The notes under the pieces: generated by a model | Told to the model about the DNA's origin: nothing | The model's input: the letters and a program-made list of their open reading frames with translations, nothing else | Databases searched by the model: none | From: Nostoc sp. JL33 | GTDB taxonomy: Bacteria; Cyanobacteriota; Cyanobacteriia; Cyanobacteriales; Nostocaceae | NCBI RefSeq assembly: GCF_017114985.1 | Contig: NZ_JABXKP010000083.1 | Location: forward strand, 1 to 64,000 | Direction of reading: 5' to 3' | DNA: 64,000 bases | Shown: positions 50,561 to 58,339 of the stretch, piece by piece | Layout of the letters: each line of letters begins with the position of its first letter | Position numbering within the stretch: the stretch's first letter is position 1 | Position numbers and translations under genes: made by a program

Positions 50561-51877
50561 GTGTCCCAAGTTATTTTAGAAAACGTTTATAAAAGTTTTT
50601 CCTCGCGTAAAGGGGAAAGTGTTCCCTCACAAACCGAACTCCCACTCAAGTCTGGCGAGAAAACTGATGCAGCGCCAGAGCGTGCGGGAAGTGTCAATGT
50701 TTTGCGGCGGATTAACCTGACGATCGCAGATGGCGAATTTATGGTGCTGGTAGGCCCTTCTGGTTGTGGTAAAAGTACCCTGCTGCGGTTAATTGCCGGT
50801 TTGGAAGTGATGACTGGCGGTAATATCTGGATAGGCGATCGCTTGATCAATGACCTACCACCCAAAGAACGCGACATCGCAATGGTGTTTCAAAATTACG
50901 CCCTCTATCCCCACATGACGGTGTATGACAACATCGCCTTTGGGTTACGCCGCAGACAATCAGAGAATAGGGAAAATCAGCATTCCCCACTCCCCACTCC
51001 CCACTCCCCACTCCCCAATTGGACAGAAAATCTCTTCGTGGGGGCGACAAGAAAGTTACCTAAAGGACTGCGCTATATTTCTGACAAAGAACGGGCGGTG
51101 GATCAGCAGGTACGTAGTGTTGCCCAACTGTTGCAAATCGAAACATTGCTGAATCGCTTACCTAAACAGCTATCTGGGGGACAAAGACAACGGGTTGCAT
51201 TGGGAAGAGCGATCGCGCGTGACCCCCAAGTGTTTTTAATGGATGAACCGCTTTCTAACTTAGATGCCAAACTGCGAGCGGAAACCCGCGCCCAAATTGT
51301 CAAATTGCAGCGCCAATTGGGGACAACGACAATTTACGTTACCCACGATCAAACAGAAGCGATGACAATGGGCGATCGCATTGCGATTATGTCTGAGGGT
51401 AAAATTCAGCAAGTTGCTTCTCCCCTAGAACTTTATAACCGCCCTGCCAATCTTTTTGTCGCAGAGTTCATTGGTTCACCACCGATGAATTTTATTCCTG
51501 TAGAATTTCATGCCCCGCAGTTGATTATCCATTCCCAGTTTCGTTTCACCCTCCCCGAAGTTTGGGGAAAAGCCCTACAAAAATATGATCGAAAAACTCT
51601 AATTTTAGGCATTCGCCCAGAACACTTTAACTTGAGTATGCCTGCGACCAAAAATCTACCAGTGCAAGTAGATTTGGTAGAGAATCTTGGCAACGATTCC
51701 TTTCTCGCTGTTAAAATTGCCCAACCGGGATCTCAAAGAGCCACTACAGCCAATTACCTACAAGTGCGAATACCACCAGACCGATTTGTACAAGTTGGTG
51801 AGGAACTATGGTTATCGCTAACTCCAGAGAAAATTCACTTTTTTGATCCGGAAACCGAGTTAGCGATATTTCCCTAA
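50561..51877 (+). CDS. ABC ATPase of the MalK/UgpC class with a repeat-derived insert
   Basis: 438 residues starting at GTG. Walker A is VGPSGCGKSTLLR, Q-loop VFQNYALYPH, signature LSGGQRQRV, Walker B VFLMDEPLSNLDAK, and the H-loop lies in VTHDQTEAM. The C-terminal 120 residues form the TOBE/OB regulatory domain of sugar importers. Two insertions depart from the family: about 25 residues after the first strand (SSRKGESVP to RAGSVN), and about 40 residues in the helical subdomain after FGLRRR, which includes PTPHSPLPN encoded by the heptamer CCCCACT. It probably energises uptake of a sugar or glycerol-phosphate-like compound with permeases encoded elsewhere. Confidence 0.88.
   Translation: MSQVILENVYKSFSSRKGESVPSQTELPLKSGEKTDAAPERAGSVNVLRRINLTIADGEFMVLVGPSGCGKSTLLRLIAGLEVMTGGNIWIGDRLINDLPPKERDIAMVFQNYALYPHMTVYDNIAFGLRRRQSENRENQHSPLPTPHSPLPNWTENLFVGATRKLPKGLRYISDKERAVDQQVRSVAQLLQIETLLNRLPKQLSGGQRQRVALGRAIARDPQVFLMDEPLSNLDAKLRAETRAQIVKLQRQLGTTTIYVTHDQTEAMTMGDRIAIMSEGKIQQVASPLELYNRPANLFVAEFIGSPPMNFIPVEFHAPQLIIHSQFRFTLPEVWGKALQKYDRKTLILGIRPEHFNLSMPATKNLPVQVDLVENLGNDSFLAVKIAQPGSQRATTANYLQVRIPPDRFVQVGEELWLSLTPEKIHFFDPETELAIFP
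50983..51018 (+). repeat. In-frame STRR heptamer array in the ABC ATPase gene
   Basis: CCCCACT is repeated about four times, ending CCCCAATTGG. The same heptamer is found between genes at 30259 (opposite strand) and inside the kinase gene at 19393. It encodes alternating Ser-Pro/Thr-Pro residues in the helical subdomain. Confidence 0.85.
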
Positions 51878-52297
51878 TACTATCCGCGCCTAATTGGGAA
51901 ATCCAAATTTTCATGCTCTTTTGAGAGTGGCTTAGGGCTCTCGTGTCGCCCACCCCACAAGAAGTAGTTGAGTATTTTTTTATTTAAAAGTCCCTTACAA
52001 GGGGAGGGAACTGGATTTCTTGTTTCCCCCCAATATATCGGGGGGATTAAGGGGGGTAATTTGACTTGTGCCCGCTTTTTAAGGGGGTTGGGGGATCTCA
52101 AATCACGGTAAATTGAGTGTTTTAGCTTAAGTAGAGCGGTGTGAATAATTCAAGGTTTGTAGTGAGGGCTTCAGCCATCATTTGAGGACTAAAGTCCTCA
52201 CTACGAACTAATCTCAAGATTTTTTACATTACTTAATCTAGTTTGATTTATTCTCACCGACTTACTTAAGTTGACACTAAACCCTATTGGATTTTAC
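51878..52297. repeat. Gene-free stretch with a MITE fragment and palindromes
   Basis: CCCACCCCACAAGAAGTAGTTGAGTATTT (in pieces at 51951-51980) followed by AAAAGTCCCTTA is one half of the element that splits hicA at 53562-53683. CCCCCAATATATCGGGGGG near 52027 and GAGGACTAAAGTCCTC near 52182 are interspersed palindromes. No gene was seen. Confidence 0.6.
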
Positions 52298-52738
52298 TCA
52301 ACTGATGATCGCACCCGACACCCCATTCATAGATCCATTTGTAGAAGAAAGCTTAACAGAATCAGCTACTAAAGAATTGGTGAGTTTGGAATTGCCTACT
52401 ACGCTTTGCTTCTTCTTAGTATTACCTCGTCTAGCACCACCCGCCATCTCGTATTCTGGGCTGGTTTTACCGTAACGGCTGCCAACTCCTAGTAACATTT
52501 TTTCTGACATCGTTATTACAGCCTTTTCGGCGTTATTCACCTCATCTGTGAGTTTGTCAATGGTAGATAATGCAGTGTTATAGGCAGCAAGCTTAGACCG
52601 GAGATTGTTAATTGTCACGGTGTAAGCTTGTATAGTCAATCCTTGGCCAAAGTCAAGTTGTACGCTGATAGATTGTAAACTTTCAATCCGGCGATCGGCT
52701 CGTTCTAAAATGCTGGAATTTCTTTTACGACGTGCCAT
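52298..52738 (-). CDS. Conserved cyanobacterial hypothetical protein, helical
   Basis: 146 residues. A basic start (MARRKRNSSILERADRR) leads into a long helical or coiled-coil region (residues 10-80, TINNLRSKLAAYNTALSTI). Then comes a small motif YGKTSPEYEMAGGARR, which I recall from conserved hypothetical proteins of cyanobacteria, and a low-complexity Ser/Asn/Lys tail. No membrane segment or enzyme motif. Function unknown. Confidence 0.65.
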   Translation of the reverse strand: MARRKRNSSILERADRRIESLQSISVQLDFGQGLTIQAYTVTINNLRSKLAAYNTALSTIDKLTDEVNNAEKAVITMSEKMLLGVGSRYGKTSPEYEMAGGARRGNTKKKQSVVGNSKLTNSLVADSVKLSSTNGSMNGVSGAIIS

Positions 52739-52939
52739 AATGCATCTTTGGTACTAGTTTGTTAGTACTGTTTTATACCAAAAAATTTCTGATTGTCATG
52801 GGAAAATCTAGCAAATCGGTTGCAATTACATTTCTCAAAGTTTAGTTAATTTCACTTAGACTATATTTTATTCCCGGTCATAAATAGATTCATAAGTTCA
52901 TTACAACAATTGCTGCAATGATTTAAGCCTTTCTTATAC

Positions 52940-53116
52940 ATGGAAGAGCATTTGTTGCAAAGCATTAAACAATTGCGGCAACTGCTTATATATTTGCAAG
53001 AAAGACTTAAGCCTTTCTTATACATGGAAGAACATTTGTTGCAAAGTATTAAGCGTTTGGAGCAACGCCTTATACATTTGCAAGAAAAACTTAAGCCTTT
53101 CTTATATATGAAGTAA
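52940..53116 (+). CDS. Small ORF made of two tandem 28-residue amphipathic units
   Basis: 58 residues: MEEHLLQSIKQLRQLLIY then LQERLKPFLY, repeated with few changes (IKRLEQRLIHLQEKLKPFLY), then MK and TAA. In DNA the unit is 84 bases. A piece of a third unit (TTTAAGCCTTTCTTATACATGG) lies just upstream, out of the reading frame. Leu/Ile spacing suggests an amphipathic helix or coiled coil. No ribosome binding site is obvious, so translation is uncertain; it could simply be a tandem DNA repeat that happens to be open. Confidence 0.4.
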   Translation: MEEHLLQSIKQLRQLLIYLQERLKPFLYMEEHLLQSIKRLEQRLIHLQEKLKPFLYMK

Positions 53117-53455
53117 TATTAGCTGCAAAGGTTTAAATTTTCACAGCCTCAAGCGTAAGAGCGTAGGCGTAGCCCATCGTAGACATCGCTTTTGCTTGTT
53201 GTCTGAAGATTATACCTCTTGCATAAATCAAAAATAAGAACCCCAAAGCTACGCTTTTTCTCTTACGAGACGTTACCGCCTTAAGCGTTGGCGCAGCCTC
53301 TCGTAGAGAAGCTATGCCGAAGGCGTACTCCTACGGAGAAGCAAGCTACGCGTTAGCGTCTCTGAAAAAGAAGCCTCTCGAACGCGAGTGCGTTTTTGTT
53401 CGCGCAGCGTCCCGAACGGAAGGACAAGAGAAGGCTTTACGCTTCATTTACAACA
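53117..53455. repeat. Dense mosaic of short palindromic repeats
   Basis: From 53160 to 53435 the sequence is almost wholly built of short repeat scraps: GCGTAGCCCATCGTAGACATCGC, CTCTCGTAGAGAAGC, TACTCCTACGGAG, AGCTACGCGTTAGCGTCTC and TTCGCGCAGCGTCCCGAACGG (quoted in parts). Related pieces occur at 2880-2990, 10315-10350, 11400-11430 and 23330-23370. No gene was recognised. Confidence 0.65.
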
Positions 53456-53766
53456 CTAGGGTGGGGAAATCTCCAAATCTTTGCAAATCTTGATAGCTAG
53501 AATCTCAACAATCTCAGTATGTCTTGGAACTGCCGAGGTTCTGTTGTTTGATGGATTGTAAGGGACTTCCAACAAATAAATTATCCAATCTTGTGGGGTG
53601 GACATCTTGTCCGCCCTTGGCTATGGGCGGGCGAGACGCCCACCCCACAAGAAGTAGTTGAGTATTTTTTATTTGGAGTTCTCTAATAAATCGTATGCCT
53701 TCCACCCTCTCGAAGAAACAAACAGCCGTTCTTTTCCAAATGGCGAATCAATTCACGTCTTTTCAC
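53456..53766 (-). pseudogene. hicA: hicA toxin gene split by a MITE
   Basis: The GTG at 53766 overlaps the hicB stop (TAGTG). The first 27 residues, starting MKRRELIRHLEKNGCLFLRE and running on to GGRHTIY, are the N-terminus of a HicA mRNA interferase. The frame then hits TAG at 53683-53685, inside a 122-base insert. Beyond the insert the missing end is intact: YNPSNNRTSAVPRHTEI, then ICKDLEISPP and TAG at 53456-53458. Removing the insert and one copy of the 3-base duplication restores a normal HicA of about 62 residues with its catalytic His24 in GRHTIY. Confidence 0.9.
53562..53683. mobile_element. 122-base MITE inserted in hicA
   Basis: The ends are imperfect inverted repeats, GGGACTTCC (53562-53570) and GGAGTTCTC (53675-53683). 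They are flanked by a TAA duplication (53559-53561 and 53684-53686). The interior is a large hairpin with arms CTTGTGGGG (53590-53598) and CCCCACAAG (53643-53651) around GTCCGCCC/GGGCGGGC. It has no coding capacity. A partial relative lies at 51950-52000, and a hairpin of the same kind lies in frame inside cobN at 56225-56331. Confidence 0.85.
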
Positions 53767-53987
53767 TATGATTTGACAGTAATCTGTTCACGGACGACAT
53801 CTTTACCGGAAATTTGTTGCTCTGCGAGTTCCCGATTTGATATTAAAATTAACTCTATCGCTTCCCGTAGGCTTTCTCTAGCTTCTTCCAGAGTTCTCTC
53901 TTCGACATTTGCACCAGGTAACTCTTGAACGTAGCCGATATACCAGTCATCTAACTTTTGGTATACAGCAGTAAAAGAATTTTCCAT
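53766..53987 (-). CDS. hicB: HicB-family antitoxin
   Basis: 73 residues with the HicB partial RNase H-like fold: FTAVYQKLDDWYIGYVQELPGANVEERTLEEA (in pieces), then the helix ESLREAIELIL. The short form lacks a C-terminal helix-turn-helix. It is translationally coupled to hicA, which is broken, so this antitoxin is an orphan. It may still act in trans on other HicA proteins. Confidence 0.87.
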   Translation of the reverse strand: MENSFTAVYQKLDDWYIGYVQELPGANVEERTLEEARESLREAIELILISNRELAEQQISGKDVVREQITVKS

Positions 53988-54039
53988 AATTTTTATTAAT
54001 CGTTAGTGTCTTAATTTGAAGTTTTAACGCATCTACTTT

Positions 54040-57000
54040 CTAAACTGTGACACCCTCCAACTCTTCATCCGTTAACTCATACAACTGGCGCAATTTATCT
54101 AACTTATCACCATCAGCTTCCCAGAAACCGCGTCCATGCGCTTCTAACATTCTGCCTAAAATATTGCGAAAAGCTTCAGGATTTGCTTTGCGTAATTTAT
54201 CCGCCATCTCTGCATCTAACGCATAAGTGTCTGCGGCTTGATCGTAAACCCAATCATCGGTAAAATCGGCAGTACCACCCCAACCAATCAACGCCGTCAT
54301 CCGTTGGGAAATTTCAAAAGCACCACCAGAACCTTGATTCGCCATTGCTTGCGCCCATTTGGGATTTAGCAACTTAGTGCGATACTCCATTCGCAGCAAA
54401 TCATCTAAATTGCGGGGTGTAGTATCCTTCGAGAAACTTTCTACAAAGCTGGTTGTAACCTTCTTACCGCCTTGTTTTTCTGCTGCCCTTTTCAAACCGC
54501 CAGTATTGGCGTAATATTCTTGAATATCAGTTAAACCATATTCTACAGAATCGATTTCTTGAACAATGCGATCGCTAGTTTTTAACAACGTATTTAACAC
54601 TTCCGGTCTAGCTTGACCTTTATCTTCTCTCCCGTAGCTGAATACATTGCGACTTTGCCAAGTATTGCCTAACTCCTCGCCAGATTCCCAGTTACCATCC
54701 ACTACACTATCATTCACCAAAGAACCAAAATCACCCGCCGGATTAGAAAACAATCTCGCCGATGCATTTTCCACACCTTGGGCTTTCAAAGCTAAAGCGT
54801 GTCTTCTAATAAAATTTTGATCATCCGGTTCATCAGCATCAGCCGCCCGTTGAAATAAATCATCTAATAATTCGATGATATTTACAAAACTATCCCGGAA
54901 AATCCCAGATAAATTACCCAACACATCAATGCGGGGATGTCCAACCTCCGCCAACGGCTTCAACTCATAACGAACAACTCTACCAGTTCCTTCCTTAACA
55001 GGTTCAGCCCCCACCAACTCCAAAAGAATCCCCAAAGATTCACCCTTAGTTTTAATCGCATCCAATCCCCATAACATCACCGCCACCGTTTCTGGATATT
55101 TCCCATGTTCATCCAAATGCTGCGCGATAATTTTTTGACCAATTTCTCGTCCCCGTTCATAAGCAGCAGGTGAAGGCATCCGATAAGGATCTAAAGCATG
55201 AATATTTCTCCCAGTCGGCAAAACACCAGCCCCATCCCTTAACAAATCCCCCCCAGGCGCAGGCGGAATATATTCCCCATTCAACCCCCTTAACAAATTC
55301 GTTAACTCATCCGTAGATTGCATCAACAAATCCCTTATTACCCTTTCCTCCTCTACTCTCTCCTCTCTGTGTTCTCCGCGCCTCTGCGGTTCGTTTTCTT
55401 CCCCCCCAAAATAAGCCTCCAAATACGCCGCCAACTCCTCCTCATTCGGTGCTTCCCCCAAAGTATGCAACCCCGAAGAAAACAACCGATTCTCTAAAAC
55501 CTGCAAATATCCATACAACTCCACCAAATAATCATCAAAAGCATGACCGCTAAACATTCGCACATTTTCAGGAGTAAACGCAATCCCCAACCTCTTCGCA
55601 TCCTCAAACGGACAATCTGCATCCAACCCAGAGTCCACAATTTTTTTACAAATCCCTTCCTTCAAAACATAATTCTTTTGTGGATCTTCCCGATACTCCG
55701 AAATCAAATCACGCAACGCCACCAATTCCTTATACAAACCTGCCCGCCCATAAGGCGGTACATTATGAGAAATCAACACACCATAACCGCGACGTTTCGC
55801 CAACATCGACTCAGACGGATTATTCGCCGCATATATATATAGATTAGGCAAATTTCCTAACAGAATATCCGACCAAGAATAACCCGTATTACCCAACGGA
55901 GAACCAGGCAACCATTCCACCGTCCCATGCATTCCAAAATGAACTAAAGCATCAGCTTCAAACTCATTTTGCAGCCATTTATAATAAGCAGCATATTGTG
56001 GATGGGGCGTTAAATCCCGTTCAAACATTAAGCGCATCGGGTCGCCTTGTATACCCAAAGGTGGTTGTACACCTATCCAGACATTCCCTAATTGCACACC
56101 GCCAATCTGGAATTCGTCGCCATAGGTTTTAATTCCAGTTCCCGTGAGAGATTTCCATTGTTTTTCAATCCGGGAAGTTTGTAGATATCCCAGCCATTTT
56201 TCTAGAGTACGGACATTTACAGTACTTGTGGGGGAGCCACTGCGTTGGGCGGGTTCCCCGACTTGAAGCAAGTGGCGTTGGGCATCTTGCCCGCCATTAT
56301 CTAGGGGCAGGCGAGACGACTGCCCCACAAGAGAATTAGCTTCATCTGCTTCTTTCACCCAGCGAATCAATTCTTCCCCATCTTCTGGTAAATCTCCCAC
56401 GGTATAACCTTGTTCTTTGAGTGCGTGGAGAAACTTCAGGAGACTACGCGGCACATTTAATAATGCAGCTGTGCCCACAGCACCATAACCGGGAGGAAAC
56501 CCATATAAAATGATCGCAATCTTGCGTTCCGAAGCAGGTTTTTGCCGCAAAGCCACCCAAGTTTTCACCCTCCCAATTAATCGCTGCACCCGTTCGGGAA
56601 CCAGATAAATATTTTCGCCCACTAAACCACCAAGGGGAACGGTATCAATAGCACCATCTAATTCTGGTAACGCGTACAACACCACACTTTGCAAGCCGCC
56701 GACACCTTGGCGCGTCCACGAGGAAATATCTTGAATTAATAATGGTGCAGCAACAATATAAGGTACATTTTTCGCAGTGAGGATGCGCTTTGCAACTTCC
56801 ACCTGACGCCCAGCTTCCATTGAACCAGCCGGGCCACCCACTAGAGGAAAGCCAATTGTCGAAACGATCGCATCCACTTTTACTGCTTCACTAGAAAGTG
56901 AGGGAGTCTCTATATTACCTAGTTGTCGTTGCTGAATTTCATAGTCGGTTGTCATCAAATCTCGTACCGCCACATGTCCTTCTACGCCGTTGATGAAAAT

Positions 57001-57822
57001 CGGCAAAGGAGTTAACCCGGCTGATTCAAAACTGCGAATTAGTTGGGGAATGTAGGGTTGTTTGGTGATGACGTGTTTTCGGTAGAGGAGAATTCCAACA
57101 ACTGGGGAGTCGCGATTAGGGGAGACGCGATGAATCGCGTCTCTACAATAGGTTTTATACCATTCCAGATACTCACGGGGCGATTCAAAAAACCCTTGAT
57201 AGTCGGGGTGGAGTAATCCGATGTTGGGGGTTTCGATTAGTGGGGGAATGTCGCCGACTTTTAAATTTAAATATTTTTCTGCTAGTGTCCAGAATAATGA
57301 AGCGACGTTTTCTTGGCCGCCAGCATTCCAGTAACCATAGATAATTAACCAGTTGCGTAAGTCTTGGACTTTTTGCACTGGCACGTATTTCAGTAGCTTG
57401 GGGCCAATTTTTAAGAAGCTGATGTAACCAGCGAGTTTGTCTTCTTCTCGTCCGTTGCTAAATTTGTCCAGGATGAATTTAACTGGTTTGGGCATTCCTT
57501 TGGGGTTGTCGCCAATGGCAAAGTCACCCAACTTGGTTAAACTCATCAATTCCAAGGCTGACTCAAAGACTAGGCGAATGGGAATTTGGGCAATGCGATC
57601 GCGCAACCACACAACCTGGTCATAATCAAATAGTAGGCTACCGAAGAATACATCCGCCTCATGAAGTGCTGCTTCTACCTCGGTGCGTTTGGTGGTAATA
57701 TCGCGATCGCTAAATACCCGAATATCCAACTCAGGACAGCGAGAGTTAGCCAAAAAAGCTGCTTTTCTATACAAGTCAGCGTTGAACGATTCAAACCCAG
57801 CAACCAAGACGATGCGTTTCAT
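54040..57822 (-). CDS. cobN: Cobaltochelatase subunit CobN (ChlH/BchH superfamily)
   Basis: 1260 residues, near the usual length of cyanobacterial CobN. Typical stretches are GMHGTVEWLPGSPLG, LLIQDISSW, NIHALDPYRMPSPAAYERG and GGAFEISQRMTALIGWGG. It is the large subunit inserting the metal in corrin (or a ChlH-like tetrapyrrole) synthesis; CobN and ChlH are homologous, and the start lacks the longer ChlH N-terminus. At least two segments look foreign and in frame: RDAIHRVSPNRD near residue 230 (palindrome at 57124) and about 36 residues near 500-535 (hairpin 56225-56331). A third, around residue 810-825 (EPQRRGEHREERVEEE), is likely too. Confidence 0.85.
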   Translation of the reverse strand: MKRIVLVAGFESFNADLYRKAAFLANSRCPELDIRVFSDRDITTKRTEVEAALHEADVFFGSLLFDYDQVVWLRDRIAQIPIRLVFESALELMSLTKLGDFAIGDNPKGMPKPVKFILDKFSNGREEDKLAGYISFLKIGPKLLKYVPVQKVQDLRNWLIIYGYWNAGGQENVASLFWTLAEKYLNLKVGDIPPLIETPNIGLLHPDYQGFFESPREYLEWYKTYCRDAIHRVSPNRDSPVVGILLYRKHVITKQPYIPQLIRSFESAGLTPLPIFINGVEGHVAVRDLMTTDYEIQQRQLGNIETPSLSSEAVKVDAIVSTIGFPLVGGPAGSMEAGRQVEVAKRILTAKNVPYIVAAPLLIQDISSWTRQGVGGLQSVVLYALPELDGAIDTVPLGGLVGENIYLVPERVQRLIGRVKTWVALRQKPASERKIAIILYGFPPGYGAVGTAALLNVPRSLLKFLHALKEQGYTVGDLPEDGEELIRWVKEADEANSLVGQSSRLPLDNGGQDAQRHLLQVGEPAQRSGSPTSTVNVRTLEKWLGYLQTSRIEKQWKSLTGTGIKTYGDEFQIGGVQLGNVWIGVQPPLGIQGDPMRLMFERDLTPHPQYAAYYKWLQNEFEADALVHFGMHGTVEWLPGSPLGNTGYSWSDILLGNLPNLYIYAANNPSESMLAKRRGYGVLISHNVPPYGRAGLYKELVALRDLISEYREDPQKNYVLKEGICKKIVDSGLDADCPFEDAKRLGIAFTPENVRMFSGHAFDDYLVELYGYLQVLENRLFSSGLHTLGEAPNEEELAAYLEAYFGGEENEPQRRGEHREERVEEERVIRDLLMQSTDELTNLLRGLNGEYIPPAPGGDLLRDGAGVLPTGRNIHALDPYRMPSPAAYERGREIGQKIIAQHLDEHGKYPETVAVMLWGLDAIKTKGESLGILLELVGAEPVKEGTGRVVRYELKPLAEVGHPRIDVLGNLSGIFRDSFVNIIELLDDLFQRAADADEPDDQNFIRRHALALKAQGVENASARLFSNPAGDFGSLVNDSVVDGNWESGEELGNTWQSRNVFSYGREDKGQARPEVLNTLLKTSDRIVQEIDSVEYGLTDIQEYYANTGGLKRAAEKQGGKKVTTSFVESFSKDTTPRNLDDLLRMEYRTKLLNPKWAQAMANQGSGGAFEISQRMTALIGWGGTADFTDDWVYDQAADTYALDAEMADKLRKANPEAFRNILGRMLEAHGRGFWEADGDKLDKLRQLYELTDEELEGVTV
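56225..56331 (-). repeat. In-frame hairpin repeat inside cobN
   Basis: Arms CTTGTGGGG (56225-56233) and CCCCACAAG (56323-56331) are identical to the hairpin arms of the MITE in hicA, and internal GGGCATCTTGCCCGCC and GGCAGGCGAGACG match the same family. The segment adds about 36 codons (SSRLPLDNGGQDAQRH and onward) without a stop, between two conserved CobN blocks. Confidence 0.88.
57124..57141. repeat. In-frame GACGCGAT(G/T)AATCGCGTC palindrome in cobN
   Basis: GACGCGATGAATCGCGTC followed by TCTACA matches, with one change, the palindrome repeated between ureF and ureG and inside the large kinase gene. It encodes RDAIHRVS, before the conserved PVVGILLYRKHV. Confidence 0.85.
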
Positions 57823-58339
57823 GCCTGTAAGCTACGAAATATTTCTTTACTTAAATTTTAAACTGGCTCACAGGCTGATTGTTAAATATCTACCCACAGA
57901 TTCCGGTCAGTAATTGCTTGAGGTAGGGCGTAAATCCAGCTACCATCTCAATTAACCAGACAATTGCTTGAGCAACTTGTTAAAGGTAGGCAAACTTCCG
58001 CCTTGCGGTACTAGGTACATTTGTCAGCGTTATTATTTGAATAATGGAGGCAATTGCTGCATTTCAATTTATTGCAAAAATTAACCGATTATTCCCGATT
58101 TTGATAAATTATAATGGTTGTGGTTTGGGTGAAATATAGATTTGAATTAGGAGGTTTTATCAAATAGAATTTGCTGATCAGGTTCACACAAAAACTTATT
58201 TTGTTTACCAGCGTAGTAATGCTTAAAATAATGCGGACATTGCCTACAAGTACTTAAACAAAATTATTAACAAAGCTTTGTCTCTATAATTGAAATAGAT
58301 TGGAACTAGTTTAAAAATAAGTAAGCCAAGGATGAAATC
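57823..58339. other. Divergent intergenic region between cobN and the amidase gene
   Basis: No gene or repeat family was recognised. I looked for a cobalamin riboswitch upstream of cobN on the minus strand and did not find a convincing B12 box. TATAAT at 58285-58290 is a possible -10 element for the amidase gene. CAATTGCTTGAG occurs twice (near 57913 and 57963), of unknown meaning. Confidence 0.4.

Noticed and set aside
52915..53116. 84-base direct repeats as a CRISPR array
   Set aside because: Only two to three units, with no unique spacers between them.
57823..58030. Cobalamin riboswitch upstream of cobN
   Set aside because: No convincing B12 box or conserved helical core on the minus strand.
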